NCBI GenBank assembly: GCA_018401565.1
Contig: JAGYKS010000031.1
Span: forward strand, 1 to 64,000
From: Acidimicrobiales bacterium
Lineage (GTDB): Bacteria > Actinomycetota > Acidimicrobiia > Acidimicrobiales > Acidimicrobilacustridaceae
Reading direction: 5' to 3'
DNA length: 64,000 bases
A model generated the notes under the pieces. It did no database searches. It was not told the DNA's origin and saw only the letters and a program-made list of their open reading frames with translations. Below are positions 1 through 9,722 of the stretch, piece by piece. The first letter of the stretch is position 1; each line of letters begins with the position of its first letter. Made by a program: the position numbers and the translations under genes.

Positions 1-1377
1 GCTCGGCGGCGTGCCGGATCATCTCGTCACGAGGCGCGAGTCGAAGTCCGCGTCGATGTTTCGGGCATCTGACACCCGCGCGACGGGTTCGGGAACCGTT
101 CGAACAGCAGGTCGTGGCGGATGGGGTCAGAGATCGGTGATTCCCTGCAGGCAGTAGGCCGGCACAATCCCGCCGCGCTGCCGCGGGCGGGGACCCACAC
201 TGGGATGTTCGGCGCGGCGCGTCGAGCAGGTCAGCCGGGTGATGAGGGAAGTAAGGGCTGGGCCCCATGTCCCCGAGTGACCTATGAGGCTCGCGGGCCG
301 CGCCCAACCACGGAGTCGTCGGGGTTTGTCACCCGGCAGCGAGCGCGCGCACCACCTCCATGGTGAGCCACTGCTGGTAGTCCGGCGCCAGTGGGTGAAA
401 CTCTCTCAGGTGCAGCGGAAACGAGCAGGGAAGCCGGGGCGGGCCGAACTCGTCTCCACTTCGACACCGCGTTCGGCCACCCACACAACGCGGGGTTGTC
501 GCACGCACGTGGGGATCTCTGAGAAGGTGCGTCGCATCTCGGCAGCACTCTTGATGTAGTGCTGGTCGCCGGTGAACCGGAAACGCTTGGGGTCGCTCAT
601 CAGCGCTGAGGTCTGCACGCACAGCAGGGCGTCGTGGGCCTCGTGGTCGTGCTGGTGGGTGTAGTGGCTGTCGTTGGTGGCCAGCAGCGGGGCCCGCAGC
701 TTCTCGGCCAGTCGCACCAGGTGGGGGTTGGCCCACCGCTGGGCACCGATGCCGTGGTCCTGCACCTCGATGAAGAAACTGTCGCGCCCGAAGATGGCCT
801 CCATCCGGCCGGCGATGGCCAGGGCGTTGTCGAAGCGTTGCTCCTCGGTCAGGGTGTCCTGGCGCCCCTTGTCGGGGTCCATGATCGGTGCCGGCACAAG
901 GGCCTGAGCACCCGGCGCCAGACAGCCGCTGGTCACGATCACGCCCTTGCTGTGGGCCTCCAACAGCTCCCAATCCACCCTGGGCTTTTGGTAGTAGCCC
1001 TCGAGGTACGCCCGGCTGGCCAGCTGGATGAGGTTGCGGTATCCCTCGTTGGACTCAGCCAGCGCGGTCAGGTGGTAGTACTGCTTGCGTCCACCCTCGG
1101 CCTCGCCACCGGTGTCGTCCTGCCGGCCACGTCGGGCGAATCGCTCGGTGCGGTGCTCAAACGCCTGGTAGAGCTCGACACCGATGATCGGCTTCACACC
1201 AGCGTTGCGTGCCGCCTTGTACATCTCGAGTACGCCGTACATGTTTCCGTGATCGGTGATGGCCACCGCCGGCTGCCCGTCGGCGGCCGCAGCCTTGACG
1301 ACATCACCCACCCGCGACGCTCCATCGAGCATGGAGTACTCGGTGTGCAGATGCAGGTGGACGAACGAGTCGGCCAC
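1..1377 (-). CDS. dnaE: DNA polymerase III alpha subunit, 5' part, frameshifted and cut by the window edge
   Basis: Replicative polymerase subunit. The GTG start at 1377 begins the PHP domain: HLHLHTEYSMLDGA near residue 6, then AITDHGN and VIVTSGC. The frame is clean to about 560. Below that, the expected protein can only be followed by jumping frames: EIP, then ACDN, then WVAERGVEVE, then FGPPRLP. The palm-domain motif VGPGRGSAAG can be recognised, damaged, at about 169-198. The catalytic Asp motif (PDIDADFD in the family) is recognisable at about 38-66 with an extra base. About 460 codons are present of roughly 1,150 to 1,200 in the family. The breaks look like sequence errors, not decay. 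Confidence 0.9.
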
Positions 1378-1496
1378 GGGCCATACCTCCTTGATGGGCT
1401 CCGACGGCCACTCGCGGCGCCGGGGGTTCCGCCGGGATCCCCGATCGCAAGCTACACCCCTGTCATTCGGCGCGCGCACGGCGCCCAGAAGGTGCG

Positions 1497-1995
1497 CTAC
1501 AGGTAGGTTCCTGGACGTGGGTCGCCACCCTCGGCACCCGGAGGGAGCTCGTTGCGCATCCGCTCGAGTTGCTGGCGCGCCGCCATCTGCTGAGCGAACA
1601 ATGTGGCCTGGATTCCGTGGAACAGGCCCTCGAGCCAACCCACCAGTTGGGCCTGCGCCATGCGCAGCTCGACATCGGATGGCACCTCGTCAGGACTGAA
1701 CGGGAACACCAGCCGTTCAAGTTCCTCACGAAGGTCATCAGACAGTGCCGTGCCCAACTCGGCCACCGACCGGGCATAGATCTCCCGAAGACGCTCCCGA
1801 CTGGGCCCGTCCAGCGGTGTGGTTCTCACCTCGTCAAGCAACTGCTTGATCATTGATCCCACCCGCATCACCTTGGCAGGGCTCGGACACCGACTCACGC
1901 TCATCAGCGCCCGGCGCACCCGGCAGATCCGACGCACCCGGCGCACCCGGGGCGTCGGGCGACCCACCCGCAGAGATGCCGTCACCCGGCGTCAC
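1497..1995 (-). CDS. bpa: Bacterial proteasome activator Bpa/PafE (frameshift near the N-terminus)
   Basis: ATP-independent ring activator that opens the actinobacterial 20S proteasome gate for unfolded proteins. The body matches the mycobacterial family closely: PAKVMRVGSMIKQLL, then the helical core QLVGWLEGLFHGIQ and LFAQQMAARQQLE. The last four residues are GTYL, equivalent to the GQYL tail that docks into the 20S alpha ring. Homology continues upstream into another frame, where an acidic stretch (ADERESVSE) resembles the disordered mycobacterial N-terminus. Removing one base from the GGG run at 1879-1881 joins the two. The start at GTG 1995 is a guess, because the upstream region is repetitive. 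Confidence 0.88.
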
Positions 1996-2099
1996 GATAT
2001 GACCATGCTGGACGCCAGAGTCAGTCCAATCCCTCCGGCGATTCCGGGCGACCGCCATCAGCCCGCACACCATCCAGCGGTTTGCCGCTTCAGCCCGCC

Positions 2100-2155
2100 G
2101 CCATCCAGCGGGCGCACCGCCAACCCGCACGCCATCAGCGGGCGCACCGCCAACA
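2100..2155. repeat. Short direct repeat between bpa and the phosphatase-family gene
   Basis: Two near-identical copies of a roughly 28-bp unit built around cagcgggcgcaccgccaac lie in the 200-bp gap between the two minus-strand genes. I see no gene in the gap. Confidence 0.6.
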
Positions 2156-2195
2156 GGCTCGTCCGACAGTTCACTACAGCCCAGATGGTCAGAAG

Positions 2196-3298
2196 TCACG
2201 GGCCACCCACCAACAGCGGCACCCGAACCTCGGCCTCGGTCATGGACCCGTGTCGTCCCACCAGCAGGTAGGGGCCTGTGTCCTCGGGATCGAAGTAGGC
2301 AACATCGTCACGGGCCACCAGAGCCACGTCACCCAGACGCCCTGCCGCTGCTTCGGTGACCACCGGGCCAAACCAGCCCTGCTCGAGCACTTCTTGCCGG
2401 GACACCACCCAACCGGTGTCGGCGTGATGGCGACGGGCAGCACCGATCAGGTCGCTGGCACGCCCCGGTCTGGCATGCAACCAGCGAAAACGCCCCTCAC
2501 CCGACTGCACAGAACAGTTGGCCATCACCTCGGGATGCAGGCGCACCATGTTGTCGCCCACCTCCACCTGACCGTGATCGGCAGTAACCACCAGCGCGGC
2601 CCGGCGAGGAAGTACCCCGATCAGGTTGGACACCAGCATGTCGATTGCCGACAGCTCGGCGTTGAAATGTTCGCCGAGGCCATATTCGTGACCGACCTTG
2701 TCCAGACCGTCGTAGTAGGCGTACACGAACGGTTCGTGGCGTTGCAGGGCCTGCCGCACCTCGGTCACAAGCGTCGAGAGCACGCGGTAGCCCCGGAAGC
2801 GGGCGCCGTCGAGATGCACCCGGGTGAACCCGGACTGGGCAAACTCGGCCCGAGTGACGATGGCGGGGCGCTGGGAGCAAAACGGCTCAATGGTCTGGAA
2901 CTTCTCGGGCGGTTCGGAACCCCGAACATCGCGACCGCCCACCGACCACCGCAGCACGTTGAGTACGCCGCCCTCGGTGGCCATGCGATAACCCACAACC
3001 CCGTGCTGGCCGGGTGGAGTTCCGGTGGTTATCGACGTGAGCGCAGTGCTGGTGGTGGTGGGACACACCGAAGTCGATCGGTCCTCCCGCCATGGCGGTC
3101 AACGTCGGCGCCTGCGACGCCCGGGATGCCAGCTGGTGCCAGCCCAGCCCGTCGACGACCAGCAGCACCACCTGATCGGCTTCCACCGCCGCTGCCGGAA
3201 GCCACGATGGGGGCTCGTCGGCAGAGTTCGATCAGCGCCGGCACCACATTGGAAATGCAGCCGCCGGCGTAGTCGGGGATGACCGGAGTGTCGCCCAC
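2196..3298 (-). CDS. Alkaline phosphatase superfamily protein (phosphodiesterase/nucleotide pyrophosphatase-like), two frameshifts
   Basis: Predicted metal-dependent phosphohydrolase; substrate unknown. GTG 3298 is preceded by GGAAAGGA with good spacing. Reading in order: an N-terminal stretch, then VVLLVVDGLGWHQL (first metal-binding Asp), then the motif PTTTSTALTSITTG carrying the nucleophile Thr. It continues with HGVVGYRM, YYDGLDKVGHEYG and VVTADHGQVE, whose Asp and His residues complete a two-metal site. Two frame changes are needed: one at the GGGGG run 3209-3213, and one extra base near 3077 (PIDFG should read PITSV). Beyond these the family pattern is continuous to the stop. Confidence 0.82.
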
Positions 3299-3391
3299 GG
3301 TGTTCCTTTCCGAGCCCATGCGGAACCTGACCTTACTGCCGCCAACCGACGCTACCGGGACCACCCCCCAACCACGACCTACGATGGGGAG

Positions 3392-3835
3392 GTGAAGGTT
3401 TCAACACGAGGCGACTACGCCAGCCGGGCGCTGCTGTCGCTGGCGCTGCATCTCGACATCCCCGGGCCCACATCGGTCCGGGACATCGCCGAGCGCACGG
3501 GGCTCCCCCAGCCCTACCTCGAGCAGATCCTGCTGGCGCTCAAGGGCGCAGGGCTGGTGCGATCCAAGCGGGGCGTCGGTGGCGGGTACGTTCTGGCTCA
3601 GGACCCCGCCGACATCACCTTGTCGTCGATCCTGGCTGCAGTCGACGGGCCCATCGCCCTGGGCGACTTCGGCGAACCCCACACCGACGGCGCCTGCGAC
3701 CACGAGGGCCAGTGCGTCCTGCTGGCGGTGTGGTCCGATGTGGGCGAGCAGATGCGGGCGCTTCTCAGCAGGCTGACCCTGGCCGACCTGGTCGACATGT
3801 CACGTGGCCAGACCCCATGGCCCAGTGGCGACTGA
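3392..3835 (+). CDS. Rrf2-family transcriptional regulator
   Basis: Small winged-helix regulator of 147 residues, normal for the family. The N-terminus STRGDYASRALLSLALHL and the recognition region GLPQPYLEQILLALKGAGLV are typical, followed by the wing RSKRGVGGGY. Members often bind an Fe-S cluster through three cysteines, as in IscR and NsrR. Here only two are seen, in DGACDHEGQC (spacing CX5C), so cluster binding is uncertain. The GTG start has GGGGAG directly against it, so the message may be leaderless. It is a lone plus-strand gene; no isc/suf genes lie nearby, so its target cannot be inferred. Confidence 0.88.
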   Translation: MKVSTRGDYASRALLSLALHLDIPGPTSVRDIAERTGLPQPYLEQILLALKGAGLVRSKRGVGGGYVLAQDPADITLSSILAAVDGPIALGDFGEPHTDGACDHEGQCVLLAVWSDVGEQMRALLSRLTLADLVDMSRGQTPWPSGD

Positions 3836-3948
3836 CCACCCGTCGCATCTGGCAGGCCATCCCCAGACATCGCCAAGCAATCGCCAAACACCTGCCGTGC
3901 ACCTCAGGCCATCCGCAACAGCCTGAGCGGCCCCACGTGGCGCTGGGA

Positions 3949-4869
3949 TCAGCTGAGCCGTTCGAGCACCCCGGCCAGGTCATCGGGAAGCGGAGCGTTG
4001 AACCTGACGGGTTTGCCGGTCACGGGATGTTCAAACGCCAGTTCGGCTGCATGCAGCCACAGTCTGGGTACCACCAGACTTTGCCGCACCCCGGCGTACA
4101 GGGGATCGCCAACCACGGCGTGGCCAATGCCCGACATGTGAACCCGGATCTGGTGGGTGCGGCCAGTGTGCAAACGACACCGAAGACGCGTGACCTCGAC
4201 CGGTTGCTCGTACGCGGTGACGACGTCGTAATCGGTCATGGCCGGCTTGCCGTCGGCGGCAACGGCCATGCGGGTGGGATGCCGGCGGGACCGACCCACC
4301 GGGGCCTCAACACGTCCCGACAGTGCCTCGAACCCGCCCCACACCAGAGCGTCGTAGATCCTCTCGATGGTGCGCAGGGTCATCTGTGCCGAGAGGTCTT
4401 CGTAGGCAGCCTCGGTGCGTGCCACCACCAACAGGCCGCTGGTGTCGGCATCGAGCCGATGGACCAGTCCGGGCCGGTGGGCCTCACCCACCGTGACCAT
4501 CTCGGGGTAGCGGTACACCAGCGCGTTCACCAGGGTGCCCGTGGGATTGCCTGTGCCGGGGTGGACCACCACTCCCGGGGCCTTGTCCACCACCACCACG
4601 TCCGCATCCTCATGGACAATGGTGAGCGGGACGCTGGCGTCTGGCTCCACGGTCACCACCGGTTTCGCCGTTGGCTCGGGGACCTCGACTTCGTCGCCGA
4701 GTTCCAGCCGATGGGTACGCGACGTAATCACCCTGTCGTTGACCAGAACGGCGCCGGCGGCAACCATCGCGCTGGCCGCGGCGCGACTGCTTCCCGTCAT
4801 CATGGACACCACCCGGTCGAGCCGCTCGCCCACCAGACCTGCTGGCACCGGCTCACGCACGCTGTGCAC
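3949..4869 (-). CDS. rluD: RluA/RluD-family 23S rRNA pseudouridine synthase
   Basis: Isomerises uridine to pseudouridine in rRNA. An N-terminal S4 RNA-binding domain (GERLDRVVSMMTGSSRAAA...GAVLVNDR) is followed by the catalytic domain with HRLDADTSGLLVVA, which carries the nucleophilic Asp. GRTHQIRVHM and GDPLY follow further on. About 306 residues, full length. I chose GTG 4869, giving an N-terminus ten residues before the S4 domain; GTG 4899 is also open. The start lies inside the end of lspA, so the two are probably co-transcribed. Subfamily (RluD versus RluA/C) cannot be fixed by eye. Confidence 0.9.
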   Translation of the reverse strand: MHSVREPVPAGLVGERLDRVVSMMTGSSRAAASAMVAAGAVLVNDRVITSRTHRLELGDEVEVPEPTAKPVVTVEPDASVPLTIVHEDADVVVVDKAPGVVVHPGTGNPTGTLVNALVYRYPEMVTVGEAHRPGLVHRLDADTSGLLVVARTEAAYEDLSAQMTLRTIERIYDALVWGGFEALSGRVEAPVGRSRRHPTRMAVAADGKPAMTDYDVVTAYEQPVEVTRLRCRLHTGRTHQIRVHMSGIGHAVVGDPLYAGVRQSLVVPRLWLHAAELAFEHPVTGKPVRFNAPLPDDLAGVLERLS

Positions 4870-5374
4870 CACCCTGTCCACGTTGGGGCGACCGTTCACC
4901 GACCAGAGTCAGCACAACCAGCATGATGACCCCAACCACCACTGCGGCATCGGCCACGTTGAACACTGGCCACCACTGCAGGTCCACGAAATCCACGACG
5001 CCACCACCCATGAACCCCCGATCGCTGCGAACCGCCCGATCGATCAGATTGCCAATGGCTCCGCCGATGACCAGTCCCAGCGCCACCGTTCCCAATCGAC
5101 TGGTCGTCGAGCGGGCGAACCACAACAGCCCCACGATGATCACCAGTCCGGCCAGCGACACAGCGGCACCCCACCAACTGCCCCCACCGATGCTGAATGC
5201 GCTGCCGTAGTTGCGGATGAGGTTGAACTGCAACGACCCAACCACTTCGATGGTGTCAGAGCTGAGGATTTCAACCGCCCACCACTTGGTCAACTGGTCG
5301 ATGACGACAACGGCTGCAGCCACGCAGCCGAGCAGGAGCCACGGGGTTCGAGCCCTGGCCCCGGCGTCAGTCAC
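4853..5374 (-). CDS. lspA: Prolipoprotein signal peptidase (signal peptidase II)
   Basis: Membrane aspartyl protease that removes the signal peptide from lipidated prolipoproteins. 173 residues with four hydrophobic segments. Both catalytic-Asp motifs are visible: [10 protein letters not shown] and FNVADAAVV, with VVDFVD between them. The start is GTG 5374, which overlaps the stop of the upstream DksA-like gene in a GTGA quartet. The 3' end overlaps rluD, giving a dksA-like/lspA/rluD operon. The window encodes lipobox proteins (near 32.9, 38.0 and 58.2 kb) that would be substrates. Confidence 0.95.
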   Translation of the reverse strand: MTDAGARARTPWLLLGCVAAAVVVIDQLTKWWAVEILSSDTIEVVGSLQFNLIRNYGSAFSIGGGSWWGAAVSLAGLVIIVGLLWFARSTTSRLGTVALGLVIGGAIGNLIDRAVRSDRGFMGGGVVDFVDLQWWPVFNVADAAVVVGVIMLVVLTLVGERSPQRGQGGAQRA

Positions 5375-6228
5375 CGGCGACCGAAATCCCCGACCTTGTA
5401 TTCCACCCGCTCCCGTGCCCAGGGAATGGCCTCGAGGCGGGCCTTGGGAATGGGCTGGCCCGAAACCACACAGATGCCGTAGGTCTTGTTCGCCACCTTG
5501 GCCAACGCCTCGTCGATCTGGTCGATGGCATCACGAGCCCGGGCGCTGAGCGCCAGGTCGAAATCCCGTTCGACGGCCAGGGTGTCACCCTCACCGGACT
5601 CATCGTCAAACTGCACATCGCCCGGTTCACGCTCTGCGGCGAGCGCATCAGCCTCAGCCTTGAGCGATTCAGCCTGTTCGAGATAGGTAGCGCGCTGCTC
5701 AATGAGCATCTTGCGCTGCACCTCGAGGAACTTGGCGTCATACGGAGTGACGGTCAGGCGCTTTGGAGCCGGTGGAACCGGCTTGCGTGGCGGGGCCTTG
5801 GGCATCGGTGACGACTTCGCCACTGCACCCTCCACTGCCGACCCGGCGGCGGCAGCCTTCTTGGCCGGCGCCTTCTTCACAGCTGCCTTCTTGGCAGGTG
5901 CCTTTGCAGCCGGCGCCTTCTTCACAGCTGCCTTCTTGGCCGGTGCCTTTGCGGCCGGTGCATTCTTGGCCGGAGCCTTCTTCACAGGCGCCTTCTTCAC
6001 AGGAGCCTTCTTGGTCGGCGCCTTTGCGGCCGGCGCCTTCTTTACAGGAGCCTTCTTGGCCGGAGCCTTCTTCACAGGCGCCTTCTTGGCCGGTGCCTTC
6101 CTCACAGGAGCCTTCTTGGCCGGGGCCTTCTTGGCCGGTGCCTTCTTCACAGGCGCCTTCTTCACGGGTGCCTTCTTCACGGGTGCCTTCTTCACAGGAG
6201 CCTTCTTGGCGGTTGACTTCGTGGTCAC
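5371..6228 (-). CDS. DksA/TraR-type protein with a long Lys-Ala-Pro repeat tail and a degenerate zinc finger
   Basis: About 285 residues. Residues 3-140 are almost entirely repeats of [13 protein letters not shown] type, resembling histone H1-like or mycobacterial HupB tails and probably binding nucleic acid. The C-terminal third is a coiled coil ([20 protein letters not shown], then [11 protein letters not shown]) plus a TraR/DksA finger region. DksA fingers use four Cys; here only one remains ([19 protein letters not shown]), so zinc binding as in DksA is unlikely. The GTG start at 6228 follows AGGAAGG at good spacing; upstream frame extension lacks family signal. The stop overlaps lspA by GTGA. 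It could modulate RNA polymerase or act as a nucleoid protein; I cannot tell which. Confidence 0.8.
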   Translation of the reverse strand: MTTKSTAKKAPVKKAPVKKAPVKKAPVKKAPAKKAPAKKAPVRKAPAKKAPVKKAPAKKAPVKKAPAAKAPTKKAPVKKAPVKKAPAKNAPAAKAPAKKAAVKKAPAAKAPAKKAAVKKAPAKKAAAAGSAVEGAVAKSSPMPKAPPRKPVPPAPKRLTVTPYDAKFLEVQRKMLIEQRATYLEQAESLKAEADALAAEREPGDVQFDDESGEGDTLAVERDFDLALSARARDAIDQIDEALAKVANKTYGICVVSGQPIPKARLEAIPWARERVEYKVGDFGRR

Positions 6229-6485
6229 TACAAACACCTTCCTGCCGGGCCCAAAGGGGACCTGCCCCGGATCGTTACCCGGATCTCTTCGTTCGGAATC
6301 GCCCCCATCGCGCGACCCCATGGGAGTGTCACGCGATGCACGGGAATCTGGAACACCCCGAGGGGTGAACTCGCCCAAACCCCTCCATGCCGGGAAAGGT
6401 CGCGAAGCGTAGGGCCACCCGGTGCGGGCGTCAACACCTCCCGGGGGCGTCATGGCCGGCCGACCCGACGGCGTAGGCTCTCCCC

Positions 6486-9400
6486 ATGCCATTTGGACCC
6501 GTCGACCCCGATTTCGACCTGGTGGACATTGAACGTCGGGGCTTGCAGCGCTGGGAGGACGCCGACGTCGAGGGTCAGGCGCGCCAACTGCGCCAGGACG
6601 GCGAGCCGTGGGTGTTTTACGAGGGGCCCCCGACGGCCAATGGTCGACCTGGTCTCCACCACGTGTGGGCCAGGGCGTTCAAAGACCTGTACCCCCGATT
6701 TCGCACCATGCAGGGGTACCACGTGCCCCGAAAAGGCGGATGGGACTGCCATGGCCTGCCGGTGGAACTGGCGATCGAAAAAGAACTCGGGCTGAGCTCC
6801 AAAAGCGACATCGAGGCCTTCGGAATCGCCGAGTTCAACGAACGGTGTCGCCAGTCGGTCCAGCGGTACGTGGGCGACTGGACCGAGCTGACCCGACGGG
6901 CGGGGGTGTGGATCGACACCGCCGACGCCTACTGGACCCTGGACAACGACTACATCGAGTCGGTGTGGTGGCTTCTTCGCCAGATGTGGGACCGTGACCT
7001 GCTGTACGAGGGTCACCGGGTGTCGCCGTACTGCGCCCGATGTGGCACCGCCCTGTCGTCACACGAACTCGGCCAACCCGACGTGTACCGCGATGTCACC
7101 GACCCGTCGGCGTTCGTGCGCTTCCCGCTTCTCGACACCGGTGGACCCGGTGACGGCGCCGATCTGCTGGTGTGGACCACCACGCCGTGGACCCTCATTT
7201 CAAACGTCGCTGCGGCCGTTGGGCCTGACATCACCTACGTGCGGGTGCCGGCCGCCGCCTTCGGGGCCACCGGTCGTGACCTGGTGCTGGCCGAGGCACT
7301 GGTACCTGACGGATTCGACGGTCCCCCACTGCACCGGTGGACGGGTCGCGACATGCAGGGCATGGGTTACACCCGCCCCTACGACATGCTCGATGCCGAC
7401 CCGGCAACGGCTGCCAACGCCTGGAAGCTGGTGGTCGACGACTTCGTGAGCACCACTGACGGCTCCGGGATCGTCCATCTGGCTCCGGCCTTCGGCGAGG
7501 ACGACGCCCGCATCGGACGGTTGCACGCACTGCCGGTGCTCAACCCGGTCGGACCCGATGGCACCTTCGACGACCGCGTGACCCCGTGGGCGGGCACCTT
7601 TGTCAAAGACGCCGACTTGTCCATCATCGACGAACTCGACAGTCGGGGCCTGCTTGTTCGTCATCAGCCGTACGAGCACAGCTACCCCCACTGCTGGCGG
7701 TGCTCAACTCCGCTGATTTACTGGGCCAAGACGTCGTGGTTCGTGCGCACCTCCGAGCAACGAACGGCCATGCTGGATGCCAACGAGACCATCAACTGGC
7801 AGCCGCCGTTCATCAAGGAAGGCCGATTCGGCCGATGGCTCGAGACCAACGTGGACTGGGCGCTGTCGCGCGACCGGTACTGGGGCACCCCGCTTCCCAT
7901 TTGGCGCTGTGACGACTGTGGCCACGACACCTGTATCGGATCGGTGGCTGAACTCAGCGATCTGGCTGGCACCGACCTCAGTGAACGTGACCTGCACCGA
8001 CCCCACATCGACGAGGTCACCCTGGCCTGCAGCCAGTGCGGTGGGGTCTCACACCGGCTCACGCCGGTGCTCGATGCATGGTTCGACTCCGGTGCGATGC
8101 CCTCGGCCCAACACCACTTTCCCTTTGCCGACACCGACGCCGACGCTGCTGCGGGGACCGGGACCGCGACCGGGGCCGGGACCGGCACCCTCCCTGGGGC
8201 CTTCCCCGCCGACTTCATCTGTGAGGCCATCGACCAGACCCGGGGCTGGTTCTATTCGCTGCTGGCCATCAACTCGCTGGTGTTTGGACAATCCCCGTAC
8301 CGCAACGTGGTGTGCCTGGCGCTGGTCGTCGACGAACACGGCGCCAAGATGTCGAAGTCGCGCGGCAACGTCATTGACCCGTTCGACATCTTTGATTCCC
8401 TCGGCGCCGACGCCCTGCGCTGGTACTTCTTTTCCCAAGGCCAGCCCTGGACCACCCGCCGGGTGTTTGACGACGGCATTCGTGAGGCCACCCGCCAGAC
8501 GCTGCTCACGCTGTGGAACGTGCACAGCTTCTTCACCACCTACGCCGACCTCGACGGCTTTGAGCCCGATGGCTCCACGCCCCAGCCCCACCACGTGCTC
8601 GACCGGTGGGTGCTGTCGGAACTGGATCGTGCCGTCACGGCGGTTACCGACCATCTTTCGGCGTTCGACGCTCTGGCTGCGTCCACTGCGCTGGCCGAGT
8701 TCATCGACGACCTGTCCAACTGGTACGTGCGACGTTCGCGCCCGCGTTTTTGGAAGTCGAGCGATCCCGAAGCCCACCGCACGCTGCACCATTGTCTGGT
8801 CACCACGTCCAGGCTTCTGGCTCCGTTCTGTCCATTTTTGGCCGACGACATCCACTCCACCCTCACCGGGGAGACGTCAGTGCATCTCACCGACTGGCCA
8901 ACTGCTGGCGGATGGCACGATGAGGCGCTGGCCACCCAGATGGCAGCCGCCCGGCGGTTGGTGGGTCTGGGTCGTTCGGCGCGCACCGACGCCAAGATGA
9001 AGGTCCGTCAGCCGCTGGCCCGGGCACTGGTCCTGCATGACGGCCCCGTCCTGGACGACGACGTGGCTGCCGAGATCCGCCAGGAACTCAATGTGCACGC
9101 CCTCGAGCAGATCGACACCCTGTCAGGCCTCATGAGTTGGCAGGTCCTTCCCAACTTCCGGGTGCTGGGCCCCCGATTGGGCCCCCGGGTCAACGACGTG
9201 AAGGCTGCCCTGGCCAGCGCTGACGGCACCGCACTGAAGGCAACCCTGGACGCCACCGGCTCGGTGGAACTTGCCGGAATCACCCTGACCACAGACGAGG
9301 TGGAGGTCCGTGCCGAGCGGCACGAGGCGTTCGCCCTGGCTGAGGAGGGCGGCTGGGCGGTGGCGTTGGACCTCGAGATCGACGAGACCCTGCGGGCCGA

Positions 9401-9650
9401 GGGCCTGGCCCGGGAACTGGTCCGGTCCCTCAACGATCTGCGCAAAACCACCGGACTGGCCATCGCCGACCGCATCGAGGTGGACGTCGTCGCCAGCGGT
9501 CGCATGGCCGAGGCCGTCACCACCCATCACGACTGGATCGCAACTGAAGTGCTGGCCACCACGTTGACGCTGGTCGACCGCACTGACGGCCCAACCCACA
9601 GCATCGACGTGGACAGCGAAGTGGTCACCGTCTGGCTGCGGAAAGCCTGA
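6486..9650 (+). CDS. ileS: Isoleucyl-tRNA synthetase
   Basis: Charges tRNA-Ile with isoleucine and edits mischarged valine. 1,054 residues, uninterrupted. The ATP signature appears as [17 protein letters not shown], an HHVW variant of HIGH. It is followed by [10 protein letters not shown], the editing domain with TTTPWTL, and [10 protein letters not shown] (KMSKS loop, near 8341-8370). Several CXXC pairs in the catalytic insertions (YCARC, HCWRC, RCDDC, CSQC) suggest zinc knuckles. An anticodon-binding C-terminal region follows. It is the only plus-strand gene between 3.9 and 27 kb, diverging from the dksA-like gene across a 257-bp gap and converging on divIVA. No T-box leader was recognised upstream. 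Confidence 0.97.
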   Translation: MPFGPVDPDFDLVDIERRGLQRWEDADVEGQARQLRQDGEPWVFYEGPPTANGRPGLHHVWARAFKDLYPRFRTMQGYHVPRKGGWDCHGLPVELAIEKELGLSSKSDIEAFGIAEFNERCRQSVQRYVGDWTELTRRAGVWIDTADAYWTLDNDYIESVWWLLRQMWDRDLLYEGHRVSPYCARCGTALSSHELGQPDVYRDVTDPSAFVRFPLLDTGGPGDGADLLVWTTTPWTLISNVAAAVGPDITYVRVPAAAFGATGRDLVLAEALVPDGFDGPPLHRWTGRDMQGMGYTRPYDMLDADPATAANAWKLVVDDFVSTTDGSGIVHLAPAFGEDDARIGRLHALPVLNPVGPDGTFDDRVTPWAGTFVKDADLSIIDELDSRGLLVRHQPYEHSYPHCWRCSTPLIYWAKTSWFVRTSEQRTAMLDANETINWQPPFIKEGRFGRWLETNVDWALSRDRYWGTPLPIWRCDDCGHDTCIGSVAELSDLAGTDLSERDLHRPHIDEVTLACSQCGGVSHRLTPVLDAWFDSGAMPSAQHHFPFADTDADAAAGTGTATGAGTGTLPGAFPADFICEAIDQTRGWFYSLLAINSLVFGQSPYRNVVCLALVVDEHGAKMSKSRGNVIDPFDIFDSLGADALRWYFFSQGQPWTTRRVFDDGIREATRQTLLTLWNVHSFFTTYADLDGFEPDGSTPQPHHVLDRWVLSELDRAVTAVTDHLSAFDALAASTALAEFIDDLSNWYVRRSRPRFWKSSDPEAHRTLHHCLVTTSRLLAPFCPFLADDIHSTLTGETSVHLTDWPTAGGWHDEALATQMAAARRLVGLGRSARTDAKMKVRQPLARALVLHDGPVLDDDVAAEIRQELNVHALEQIDTLSGLMSWQVLPNFRVLGPRLGPRVNDVKAALASADGTALKATLDATGSVELAGITLTTDEVEVRAERHEAFALAEEGGWAVALDLEIDETLRAEGLARELVRSLNDLRKTTGLAIADRIEVDVVASGRMAEAVTTHHDWIATEVLATTLTLVDRTDGPTHSIDVDSEVVTVWLRKA

Positions 9651-9674
9651 GGATCAGCAAACACCCAGACCCAG

Positions 9675-9716
9675 CGTCATCATGCTGGACCAACCCGTCG
9701 TCATGCTGGACCAACC
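9675..9716. repeat. Two 21-bp direct repeats between convergent ileS and divIVA
   Basis: Two adjacent 21-bp copies with one mismatch (catgctggaccaacc core) fill most of the 72-bp gap between the convergent gene ends. No stem-loop with a T tract is evident. Confidence 0.7.
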
Positions 9717-9722
9717 GCTGAC

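Noticed and set aside
5702-6412. Long plus-strand frames opposite the lysine-rich gene, encoding [12 protein letters not shown]-type repeats
   Set aside because: They mirror the KKAP repeat in reverse. The minus-strand frame has a good ribosome binding site and a recognisable C-terminal domain.
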